The translations under genes were made by a program, and so were the position numbers. Shown one piece after another: positions 1 through 5,628 of a stretch of DNA of 7,717 nucleotides. How positions within the stretch are numbered: the first letter of the stretch is position 1; each line of letters starts with the position of its first letter. The stretch is from Desulfuromonadaceae bacterium UBA5613 (GTDB lineage Bacteria > Desulfobacterota > Desulfuromonadia > Desulfuromonadales > UBA2197): assembly GCA_002424625.1 (NCBI GenBank), contig DIKR01000012.1, forward strand, positions 989-8,705, read 5' to 3'. A model generated the notes under the pieces. That model had not been told where the DNA came from and ran no database searches. It saw nothing but the letters and a program-made list of their open reading frames with translations.

Positions 1-11
1 TGTGAGTCTCC

Positions 12-1907
12 ATGCCCCTGATCTCTCTCCGTAATATCTCCCTCGCCTTTGGCGGCCCACCCTTGTTGAACGGTATCGATCTCACCATCGAACCGGGCGA
101 TCGACTCTGCCTTTTAGGCCGTAACGGCTGCGGCAAATCGAGTCTGCTGAAACTCATTGCCGGCGAACAGCGCCCCGATGGCGGTGACCTCATCCAGCCG
201 CAGGGGGTACGCATCGCTTACGTTCCGCAGGAAGCGCCGCCGGAGTTGGCGGGGCCGGTCTTTGACGTTGTCTGTGGCGGCGTGCAGGAAGCCGCCGCCC
301 TCCTCGCCGAGTATCATCATGTCAGCCACCGCCTCGCGGAAACGCACAGCGCCAGCGATTATCAGCGCCTCGAAGAATTGCAAAAGGGGCTGGAAGAGAG
401 CAATGGCTGGAGCCTGCATCAGGATGTCGAACGACTGATCCAGCGCCTTGATCTCGATCCCGAAGCCGATTTTGTCACCCTCTCCGGCGGCACCCAGCGC
501 CGTGTCCTTCTCGCCCGCGCCCTCGCCTCCCAGCCCGAACTCCTCCTCCTCGACGAGCCGACCAACCATCTCGATATCAGCACCATCGTCTGGCTCGAAG
601 AGCTGCTGGTCAAGGAGATCCCCAGCTGCCTCTTTGTTACCCACGACCGCGCCTTTGCCCGCCGCGTTTCGACCCGCATCGCCGAACTCGACCGCGGCCG
701 TCTCTTTTGCTGGCCCATCGATTTTGACACCTTTGTGCAGCGCCGCGAAGAACTCCTCGTCATCGAAGAGAGCCGCGCCGCCCTCTTCGACAAGAAGCTC
801 GCCGAGGAAGAGGCCTGGTTGCGCCAGGGGGTCAAGGCGCGACGCACGCGCAACGAAGGACGGGTACGGGCGCTCAAGGCGCTGCGCGAAGAGCGGCGAC
901 AGCGACGCGAAAAGCTCGGCAACGTCAAGCTCGAAGTCGCCGAAGCACGACGCTCCGGCCAGATCGTCGCCGAGGCAGAACACCTCAGCTTTGCCTACGG
1001 CGACAATGTCATCGTCCGCGACCTCTCGGTCTCGATCCAGCGCGGCGACCGCATCGGTATCATCGGCCCGAACGGCGCCGGCAAGACCACCCTTCTCCGT
1101 CTCCTTTTGGGCGAACTGCAACCGCAGAGCGGCACTATCGCTCTCGGCACCCGCCGCGAAATCCTTTACGTCGATCAGCTCCGCGCCCAGCTCGATCTCG
1201 AGAAGACCGTCATCGACAATGTCGGCGAGGGGAGCGATTATGTCACCTGGAACGGCAAGCCGCGCCATGTCATCGGCTATCTGCAGGATTTCCTCTTCAG
1301 CCCCGATCGCGCCCGCTCGCCGGTGCGCATCCTTTCCGGTGGCGAGCGCAACCGCCTCCTCCTCGCCAAACTCTTTACCAAACCGGCGAATATTCTCGTC
1401 CTCGACGAACCGACCAATGACCTCGACAGCGAGACCCTCGACCTCCTCGAAGAGCTCCTTCTCGACTTCAGCGGCACCCTCCTCCTCGTCAGCCACGACC
1501 GCGAATTCCTCAACAACGTCGTCACCAGCACTCTGGTCTTCGAAGGGGAGGGCCGGGTCAACGAATATGTCGGCGGCTACGACGACTGGGTGCGCCAGGC
1601 CGCCACCCGGACACCAGCCCCGGAGCCGGCCAAAGAGAGCGCCCCGAAGCCGCGCCCCAAGGTGGAGAAAGCGCGCAAGCTCACCTTCAAGGAGGGGAAA
1701 GAACTCGAAACCCTCCCCGCGCAGATCGCCGCCCTCGAAGCGGAAGAAGCGGAGCTGCACGCCAAGCTTGCCGACCCCGATTTCTACAAGGGCGCCGGCA
1801 ACGCAGTGACGACGGTGAACGAGCGGCTGGCGGCTTTGGCGATCGAGCTGGAAACGGTTTATACCCGCTGGGAAGAGCTGGAGACGATCAAGGCGGAGAG
1901 TGAGTAA
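12..1907 (+). CDS. uup: ABC-F family ATPase, Uup-like
   Basis: Soluble ABC-F protein of 631 residues with two ATPase domains and no membrane segments. Domain 1 has Walker A GRNGCGKSS (residues 36-44), signature LSGGTQRR (158-165), Walker B ending DEPTNHLD (to 188) and switch His211. An Arg/Lys-rich helical linker spans about 250-315. Domain 2 has Walker A GPNGAGKTT (352-360), signature LSGGERNR (441-448), DEPTNDLD (465-472) and His495. A Pro/Ala/Lys-rich hinge (about 533-556) leads to a charged coiled-coil-like tail (560-630), the layout and length that mark Uup (E. coli Uup is about 635 residues) among ABC-F members. Family knowledge: ABC-F proteins act at the ribosome; Uup is also linked to precise transposon excision and branched-DNA binding. 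The ATG at 12 begins a canonical N-terminus, although only 11 upstream bases are visible, with a possible GAG ribosome site. The gene converges on yoeB. Family call is secure; Uup rather than another two-domain ABC-F rests on the C-terminal tail. Confidence 0.94.
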   Translation: MPLISLRNISLAFGGPPLLNGIDLTIEPGDRLCLLGRNGCGKSSLLKLIAGEQRPDGGDLIQPQGVRIAYVPQEAPPELAGPVFDVVCGGVQEAAALLAEYHHVSHRLAETHSASDYQRLEELQKGLEESNGWSLHQDVERLIQRLDLDPEADFVTLSGGTQRRVLLARALASQPELLLLDEPTNHLDISTIVWLEELLVKEIPSCLFVTHDRAFARRVSTRIAELDRGRLFCWPIDFDTFVQRREELLVIEESRAALFDKKLAEEEAWLRQGVKARRTRNEGRVRALKALREERRQRREKLGNVKLEVAEARRSGQIVAEAEHLSFAYGDNVIVRDLSVSIQRGDRIGIIGPNGAGKTTLLRLLLGELQPQSGTIALGTRREILYVDQLRAQLDLEKTVIDNVGEGSDYVTWNGKPRHVIGYLQDFLFSPDRARSPVRILSGGERNRLLLAKLFTKPANILVLDEPTNDLDSETLDLLEELLLDFSGTLLLVSHDREFLNNVVTSTLVFEGEGRVNEYVGGYDDWVRQAATRTPAPEPAKESAPKPRPKVEKARKLTFKEGKELETLPAQIAALEAEEAELHAKLADPDFYKGAGNAVTTVNERLAALAIELETVYTRWEELETIKAESE

Positions 1908-1927
1908 GGAGAGGACGAAAAAGGCTG

Positions 1928-1942
1928 TTTTTTTGAAAAAAA
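1928..1942. other. T7-G-A7 tract between convergent genes
   Basis: In the 37-base gap between the uup stop and the yoeB stop lies a run of seven T, one G and seven A. This reads as a T-run on both strands just after each gene, as in a shared bidirectional terminator. However, no GC-rich stem precedes the T-run on either side, so a standard intrinsic terminator is not demonstrated. It may only mark the AT-rich junction of the toxin-antitoxin cassette. Confidence 0.3.
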
Positions 1943-1944
1943 TA

Positions 1945-2214
1945 TCAGTAATGATACCGTGCTTGAAGAAAATCTATTCGATCCTCACGGACAAGATATA
2001 CAATTCGGTGTTCCTGGGTGAGACGTCTCGACCACGTGCCGGAGTAAAGATATTTGAGCGGCTCAGGTTTACCGATCCCGCTGAAGGGGTCGCGCATGAT
2101 TGCTTCAATTAAATCAAAAGCCCGCAACGCAACTTTTCGGTCAGTCTCCACCCAATGACGCAAATCTTCACGGAACTCTTGCTGAAAGACCGTATCCCGC
2201 TGCTTAGTCTTCAA
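1945..2214 (-). CDS. yoeB: YoeB-type mRNA interferase toxin (RelE/ParE superfamily)
   Basis: Toxin of a type II toxin-antitoxin pair; family members bind the ribosomal A site and cut mRNA during translation. The 89-residue protein has the YoeB hallmarks in order: a DLRHW segment (about 17-21), GIGKPEPLK (46-54), WSRRLTQEHRIVY (61-73) and the C-terminal RYHY. By alignment from memory, E. coli YoeB catalytic residues Glu46, Arg65, His83 and Tyr84 correspond to Glu51, Arg70, His88 and Tyr89, so the toxin looks intact. I chose a TTG start at 2214, inside the antitoxin end (11-base overlap), because a GAGG lies six bases upstream and the length matches the family. An in-frame ATG at 2259 would add 15 residues that do not resemble YoeB. 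The preceding antitoxin gene fits translational coupling. Base composition is more AT-rich than uup or uvsE, suggesting acquisition as a cassette. Confidence 0.9.
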   Translation of the reverse strand: MKTKQRDTVFQQEFREDLRHWVETDRKVALRAFDLIEAIMRDPFSGIGKPEPLKYLYSGTWSRRLTQEHRIVYLVREDRIDFLQARYHY

Positions 2215-2482
2215 GTCCAACCTCGGAACGCAGCGACTCAAGAGAAGATGCTTTTCCACTCCCTTTCATGGCTCGTTCCAACGCAGAAAGAAGCCTTTCG
2301 GCATTCTTGGGAGAACGCATCAGGTGAGAGCTTTCCACTAGACTTTGCAGTTCATCGGCAGCAATCATAGCGACATTGCTTCCCTTACGACGGCGGATGA
2401 GGACGATCTCCCGATTTTCTGTTACCTCGTCACAGAGTCCGGCGAAATTTGCCCTGGCATTAGTATAAGTTGTTTGCAGCAT
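2204..2482 (-). CDS. yefM: YefM/Phd-family antitoxin
   Basis: A 92-residue antitoxin that neutralises YoeB and represses its own operon, with the toxin acting as co-repressor in the E. coli system. The N-terminal half (about 1-50) has the Phd/YefM fold pattern: MLQTTYTNARANFAGLCDEV, then ILIRRRKGSN-like strand residues and an AMIAADELQSL segment, close in style to E. coli YefM (SYSEARQNL ... VLMSLEEYNSL). The LMRSPKNAERLLSALE segment (about 54-69) matches the YefM LLRSPANARRLMDSI region at the start of the toxin-binding tail. The ATG at 2482 has a strong AGGAGGT ribosome site (complement of 2490-2497) seven bases upstream. It is first in the operon and overlaps yoeB by 11 bases. Typical antitoxin-first order and overlap make this one of the most secure calls here. 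Confidence 0.92.
   Translation of the reverse strand: MLQTTYTNARANFAGLCDEVTENREIVLIRRRKGSNVAMIAADELQSLVESSHLMRSPKNAERLLSALERAMKGSGKASSLESLRSEVGLED
2221..2224 (-). promoter_or_regulatory. Ribosome binding site deciding the yoeB start
   Basis: Read on the minus strand this is GAGG, six bases before the TTG at 2214, and it lies inside the yefM reading frame. No better purine-rich site was noticed before the ATG at 2259. It supports the overlapping non-ATG start for the toxin. Confidence 0.5.
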
Positions 2483-2500
2483 ATTTTTTACCTCCTCTAT

Positions 2501-2540
2501 CGTACAGGATTACTGTACAATAGGAATTATTGGCAGTCAA
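2501..2540 (-). promoter_or_regulatory. yefM-yoeB promoter with TGTACA operator palindromes
   Basis: On the minus strand, a -35 box TTGACT (2535-2540) is followed after 17 bases by a -10 box TACAGT (2512-2517), placing the start of transcription near 2505. A perfect palindrome TGTACA (2514-2519) overlaps the -10 box. A one-mismatch copy, TGTACG on the minus strand (2501-2506), sits 13 bases away centre to centre, over the start site. In E. coli, YefM and YefM-YoeB bind a long and a short palindrome sharing the core TGTACA at a similar spacing. Here the boxes would block polymerase, consistent with autorepression. The boxes are seen in the sequence; repression is inferred. Confidence 0.7.
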
Positions 2541-2583
2541 CAAAACAAACCTGTCCCCTTCCTTTTTATCCAAGGATCCCCCC

Positions 2584-3492
2584 ATGCGTTTCGGCCTCTG
2601 CTGCCTCTTCAAGAATGAAGCAATCACCTTTCGCACCACCACCGCCAAGGCCCTTGCTCCTCTTAAACGCGACGCCCAACTCGCCAAACTCTCTACCATC
2701 TGCCTGCACAACGTCGAAAATCTCCACCAGGCCGTAGAAACCGCCCATCGCCTCGGCATCGGCGCCTTCCGGATCATGTCCCCCCTCTTTCCGCGCATGA
2801 CCCATCCCGACATCGGTTATGGGCTGAACGATCTGCCGGAAGGAGACATTATCACGCAGCGCATAACCGCCACCCGCGCCCTGGCAATGCGCTGCGATCT
2901 CCGCTTGAGCTTTCATCCCGATCAGTTTGTCGTCCTCTCCTCGCCGCACCCGGAGGTGGTGAAAAACTCGCTGCGCGAACTCGAATATCAGGGGGAACTA
3001 GCCGTTGCCATCGGCGCCGATGTCATCAATCTGCACGCCGGGGGTGTCTACGGCGACAAAGAGCTCGCCCTGCAACGCTTTGCCGCGGTATTGAGCGACC
3101 TCTCTCCGGCGGTGCGCAGACGGCTCAGTGTTGAAAATGACGACAGCAGCTACACGGTGCGCGACCTCCTCCCCTTGTGCAGCCGCACCGCCCTGCCGCT
3201 GGTTTACGATGTCCACCACCACCGCTGCAACCCCGACGGGCTGACGATTGTCGAGGCCACCGATTTGACAGCCGCCACCTGGCAGGGGAGCGGACGCGAA
3301 CCCTACTGTCACCTCTCTTCACCGCGCACTGGCTGGCAGACAGGAAATCCCCGCCCCCATGCCGACTACATCGATCTCGCCGATCTGCCGGAGTGTTGGC
3401 AAGGGCGAATCATGACGATCGATATTGAGGCCAAAGCCAAGGAGTTGGCGGTGGTCAAGCTGATGGCAGAGGTGCAGGGGCGAGGCTGGTAA
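2584..3492 (+). CDS. uvsE: UV DNA damage endonuclease UvsE/UvdE
   Basis: Family enzymes nick DNA immediately 5' of UV photoproducts (pyrimidine dimers, 6-4 products) and some other lesions, starting repair independently of UvrABC. The 302-residue product is a TIM-barrel family member of usual length, starting MRFGLCCLFK. Expected metal ligands are present: His74 (MTHPD), His111 (SFHPDQF), His151 (NLHAGG), Glu184 (SVENDD), Asp209 and His212 (YDVHHH), His243 (CHLSS), His259 (HADYIDL) and Glu282 (IDIEAK). Gln114-Phe115 align with the lesion-probing Gln-Tyr pair of the Thermus enzyme. The Lys of the usual PK-x-H motif (a carboxylated metal-site lysine in Thermus UVDE) is replaced by Tyr241 (PYCHLSS). 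ATG 2584 has AAGGA seven bases upstream; an in-frame TTG at 2530 would add an 18-residue non-conserved tail, so I rejected it. It diverges from yefM and converges on trhA with a 22-base gap. Confidence 0.94.
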   Translation: MRFGLCCLFKNEAITFRTTTAKALAPLKRDAQLAKLSTICLHNVENLHQAVETAHRLGIGAFRIMSPLFPRMTHPDIGYGLNDLPEGDIITQRITATRALAMRCDLRLSFHPDQFVVLSSPHPEVVKNSLRELEYQGELAVAIGADVINLHAGGVYGDKELALQRFAAVLSDLSPAVRRRLSVENDDSSYTVRDLLPLCSRTALPLVYDVHHHRCNPDGLTIVEATDLTAATWQGSGREPYCHLSSPRTGWQTGNPRPHADYIDLADLPECWQGRIMTIDIEAKAKELAVVKLMAEVQGRGW

Positions 3493-3514
3493 GGCGGGGA
3501 CGATCAACGACCGC

Positions 3515-4174
3515 TCAGGCCGCGTACCAAAGGATGGCAAAGTAATGGCAGGCTGTCCCGGTCAGGACAAAGAGATGCCAGACCAGGTGACCGTAGTGCA
3601 TCCGCGCATCGAGGGCATAAAAGGTGACCCCGAGGGTATACGCCAGGCCGCCGGCAAGGAGGAGGAGCAGGCCGGAAGTCGGCACCCCCCCGGCAGCCAG
3701 CGGCTTGATGGCGATGACAATCAGCCAGCCCATGAGCAGATAAAGGCCGGTTGAGACGATGGGATGGGACATCCGCGCCAGCACCTTCAGTACGATGCCG
3801 ACGATCGCCAGACTCCAGATAAGGGCAAGGAGGGTCCAGCCCCATGTTCCGTGCAGAACCCCGAGCGTAAAGGGTGTATAAGTTCCGGCGATGAGAAAGA
3901 AGATCGCCGAATGCTCGATGAGCCGAAAGATGTGCTTGGCTTTGCTCGGCGCTAACCCATGATAAAGGGTGGAGGCAAGATAAAGCAGAACCACGCTCGC
4001 GGCGAAGATGCTCACTCCGACGATGAATCTGCCCTCCCCGCGCGCGGCTGCCTGGCTGACAAGATAGGGGGTTGCCAGCAAAGCAGCGACCAGACCGACT
4101 CCGTGGCTGACGCTGTTGGCGATATCTTCCTTACGTGACTGCTCACGCCTCGCTTTTACAAACGCACTCCTCAC
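3515..4174 (-). CDS. trhA: Hemolysin III / PAQR family membrane protein TrhA
   Basis: A 219-residue integral membrane protein with about seven hydrophobic helices, of the HlyIII (PAQR) family. Bacterial members are now linked to membrane energy and lipid homeostasis; the haemolysin name is historical. Family signatures are clear: IANSVSHGVGL (18-28), STLYHG (68-73), EHSAIFFLIAGTYTPF (87-102) and the last-helix cluster HLVWHLFVLTGTACHYF (196-212). Likely metal-site histidines are 72, 196 and 200, with His88 and His210 conserved nearby. The usual acidic residue in LDHSAI-type motifs is Glu87 here rather than Asp. The start is GTG at 4174, with only a weak GGTGGG upstream; the conserved region starts about 15 residues in, and I saw no better start. 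It lies 65 bases downstream of the dienelactone hydrolase remnant on the same strand. Substrate and partner are unknown. Confidence 0.9.
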   Translation of the reverse strand: MRSAFVKARREQSRKEDIANSVSHGVGLVAALLATPYLVSQAAARGEGRFIVGVSIFAASVVLLYLASTLYHGLAPSKAKHIFRLIEHSAIFFLIAGTYTPFTLGVLHGTWGWTLLALIWSLAIVGIVLKVLARMSHPIVSTGLYLLMGWLIVIAIKPLAAGGVPTSGLLLLLAGGLAYTLGVTFYALDARMHYGHLVWHLFVLTGTACHYFAILWYAA

Positions 4175-4239
4175 GATATGCCCACCTGCGGACGTTGCCC
4201 ATCCTGTTATCTCAGACCTGCACCAGCCTTCAACATCCT

Positions 4240-4452
4240 TCAGCGTAATGTTTCCTGGAGAAAGTCGCCAAAACGCTTCCAGGATTTTTCATCGGCGTCC
4301 TGGCGATAACGGTCGCTGCCGAAGACGGTAAAGGCGTGCGGCGCGCCGCTGTAGGTGATCATTTCGTGGAAAACTCCGGCCTTCTCCAGTTCGGCGGCCA
4401 GAGAGGAAGAGGCAAAGAGAAGAATGACGAGGAGGGTCAGTAAAGTTTTCAT
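4240..4452 (-). CDS. 70-residue secreted ORF: signal peptide joined to dienelactone hydrolase C-terminus (deletion remnant)
   Basis: Residues 1-20 form a typical signal peptide: MK start, hydrophobic TLLTLLVILLFA core, then SSSLAAE with likely cleavage after Ala19. From about residue 22 the sequence switches to what looks like the last 50 residues of a periplasmic dienelactone hydrolase family protein: LEKAGV, ITYSGAPHAFTVFG (32-45) including the probable catalytic His39, then the DADEKSWKRFGDFLQETL tail. A full family member is roughly 240-260 residues. The whole central alpha/beta-hydrolase body with the Cys/Ser nucleophile and Asp is missing, so hydrolase activity is not expected. The frame is open across the junction, suggesting an in-frame internal deletion. 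A good ribosome site (AAGGAGT, complement of 4459-4466, six bases before the ATG) and a plausible promoter remain. It may be a decaying gene or a small exported protein. The reading is fairly sure; any function is unknown. Confidence 0.65.
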   Translation of the reverse strand: MKTLLTLLVILLFASSSLAAELEKAGVFHEMITYSGAPHAFTVFGSDRYRQDADEKSWKRFGDFLQETLR

Positions 4453-4500
4453 GGCGGCACTCCTTAGACGGGAAGGAAAAACTTCCTTTGCCTATGGATA

Positions 4501-4528
4501 AAATTACCATCGGGCGGAGCGATGTCAA
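4501..4528 (-). promoter_or_regulatory. Candidate sigma-70 promoter before the dienelactone hydrolase remnant
   Basis: On the minus strand a perfect -35 box TTGACA (complement of 4523-4528) overlaps the acpH stop codon. The -10 is weaker: TAATTT (4501-4506) at 16-base spacing, or TTTTAT at 19. Downstream in the leader, AAGGAA and TTCCTT (4473-4478 and 4483-4488) can pair across a four-base loop before the ribosome site. The -35 is convincing by sequence; activity is inferred. Confidence 0.45.
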
Positions 4529-5136
4529 CCGCGGGGAAAACGGGGGGAAGTTTCATCCAGGGAGGCAATAAAATCGGCGGAGAATTTTTGGACCGCCAGA
4601 GTAAATCCGCTAAAATCTTCTTGCAACCCGGCGTAGTGGCGAGTCAACTCCCCGCCCCCTTCGGCCAGGGGATTAGCGCGGTGCAGCCGCCGCGCCATGC
4701 GCCGAAGCGCCAGCTCTGTGCCGGCAACTTTTTGGTAGGAAGGGAGTATTTCGTTGAAGATCGGCGAAGCCAATTCCTGAAGACGCGGCGGCAGGATGGG
4801 CCGCTCTTTTTCGACCAGCTGTTGTGCCCAGGCGAGGTACTCGGCAAAGGGCACGTCGGACCAGGAAGTCCATTCGCTGGCCAGAAAGTGGTCATAGAAA
4901 AGGTCGATAAGGACGCCGCGATAAAGACCATAGTGTGGCGGCAACCGTAGGCGGCTGCGCTGAAAGTGGGGGTCGCTCTGGGCAAAGGCATCGATCTTGC
5001 GGTGCAGCAGCAGTCCCTGCCGGATGCGGGAGGGATAAGTGTTATCGAGAGGACCTTTGACAAAATCCCCCATGAAATTGCCGACCAGCAACTCCGGATC
5101 GTCGCCGGAGAGATAAAGGTGGAAAAGGATATTCAT
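4525..5136 (-). CDS. acpH: Acyl carrier protein phosphodiesterase AcpH (DUF479)
   Basis: AcpH removes the 4'-phosphopantetheine arm from holo-ACP, giving apo-ACP, a cytoplasmic step in fatty-acid carrier turnover. The 203-residue protein has the family N-terminus (MNILFHLYLSG), a GNFMGDFVKG block (19-28, Asp24), LLLHRKIDAFAQSDP (42-56) with His45, Arg46, Asp49 and Asp55, and LIDLFYDHFLA (76-86) with Asp78, Asp82 and His83. These match the conserved His/Asp residues of this divergent HD-type phosphohydrolase and its usual length of about 190-200. The ATG at 5136 has an AAGGGG site about six bases upstream. Only 10 bases separate it from the upstream zinc-ribbon gene, so the two are probably co-transcribed. 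A longer family-unlike frame on the opposite strand is a shadow. Assignment is from motif recognition. Confidence 0.87.
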   Translation of the reverse strand: MNILFHLYLSGDDPELLVGNFMGDFVKGPLDNTYPSRIRQGLLLHRKIDAFAQSDPHFQRSRLRLPPHYGLYRGVLIDLFYDHFLASEWTSWSDVPFAEYLAWAQQLVEKERPILPPRLQELASPIFNEILPSYQKVAGTELALRRMARRLHRANPLAEGGGELTRHYAGLQEDFSGFTLAVQKFSADFIASLDETSPRFPRG

Positions 5137-5146
5137 CTGCCGCCCC

Positions 5147-5524
5147 TTATTTTAAAAGCTCTGCCTTGAGGGCGTCATCAATGAAACTTTCCTCAATCGC
5201 TTCTCTCGCCCACACTTCGCGACATTGCGCCAGAACGCGCGCGGCCCCTTCCGCCACTGCCGGAACATCACTCCACAGGGCGTTGCGCAGGTCATGCAGT
5301 TCGTTGCCCGTCGCTTTTCCCCCTGCGGCCCAGCTCCGGCAACGCAGACAAAGGAGGGCGAGACTTTCCATCTCCGGAGCAGCGGTCGGCCGGTAATCCC
5401 AGACCCGCAAATCCTCCTTGTGACCGCACCACTCGCATTTGAAGCCGGCGCGTTTGCCGATCGCTTTGCCGAAGAAGCTGATCTCATCCCGGTGATCCTT
5501 GTTCGCCTGATACCCCTTGGCCAT
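5147..5524 (-). CDS. PhnA-like zinc-ribbon protein
   Basis: A 125-residue protein resembling the small PhnA-domain family whose members read like GKxxxRRxGxKCExC ... LxxC.xC ... NxxWSEVPAVxxxAxRLL. Here GKAIGKRAGFKCEWC (19-33) supplies Cys30 and Cys33, and ALLCLRC (56-62) supplies Cys59 and Cys62, together a probable zinc ribbon. The conserved LHDLRNALWSDVPAV block (76-90) and a helical tail follow. Despite the family name, a role in phosphonate use is not established, and it is not the same protein as E. coli PhnA/YjdM. I chose ATG 5524 because AAGGAGG lies seven bases upstream and MAKGYQ is a typical start; an in-frame ATG at 5575 adds 17 unrelated residues. It is the first gene of the probable pair with acpH. 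Molecular function is unknown; nucleic-acid or protein binding through the zinc ribbon is a guess. Confidence 0.8.
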   Translation of the reverse strand: MAKGYQANKDHRDEISFFGKAIGKRAGFKCEWCGHKEDLRVWDYRPTAAPEMESLALLCLRCRSWAAGGKATGNELHDLRNALWSDVPAVAEGAARVLAQCREVWAREAIEESFIDDALKAELLK

Positions 5525-5573
5525 CTGTCGGCCTCCTTGATTTAAGGTCAAAGCAACTTTTCGTTTCCAATCC

Positions 5574-5597
5574 AAAAAAATCCCAAATTACAGGGAT
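5574..5597 (-). terminator. Weak candidate intrinsic terminator after the glycosyltransferase operon
   Basis: On the minus strand ATCCC and GGGAT pair as a five-base stem around the eight-base loop TGTAATTT, directly followed by seven T. It lies 31 bases beyond the glycosyltransferase stop and before the zinc-ribbon gene, the expected place for a boundary between two transcription units. The stem is short, so read-through is likely. Confidence 0.4.
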
Positions 5598-5601
5598 GAA
5601 A

Positions 5602-5628
5602 GGGATATAGGGGATATAGGGGATAGAC
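5602..5628. repeat. Three-copy 9-base tandem repeat GGGATATAG
   Basis: On the plus strand the unit GGGATATAG occurs twice in full (5602-5610, 5611-5619) and a third time with two changes (GGGATAGAC, 5620-5628), ending exactly at the glycosyltransferase stop. A related GGGATGAAA sits just before, at 5593-5601. The array fills the gap between glycosyltransferase and zinc-ribbon genes. It could be a remnant of a dispersed intergenic repeat or simple slippage. Confidence 0.7.

Noticed and set aside
114..1760. 548-residue open frame antisense to uup
   Set aside because: It lies wholly within uup, is extremely rich in Glu/Ala/Gly/Leu as expected from reading GC-rich codons backwards, and shows no family motif.
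448..1809. 453-residue Ser/Ala/Pro-rich frame on the plus strand inside uup
   Set aside because: Low-complexity composition from frame shift of a GC-rich gene; uup has unmistakable ATPase motifs across the same bases.
3493..3514. Terminator between uvsE and trhA
   Set aside because: The 22-base gap has no stem followed by a T-run on either strand.
4522..4950. 142-residue plus-strand frame opposite acpH
   Set aside because: No motif and fully covered by the recognised AcpH gene.
5602..5628. Possible CRISPR or origin iterons
   Set aside because: Units are only 9 bases, directly adjacent with no spacers, and no Cas, replication or partition gene is nearby.
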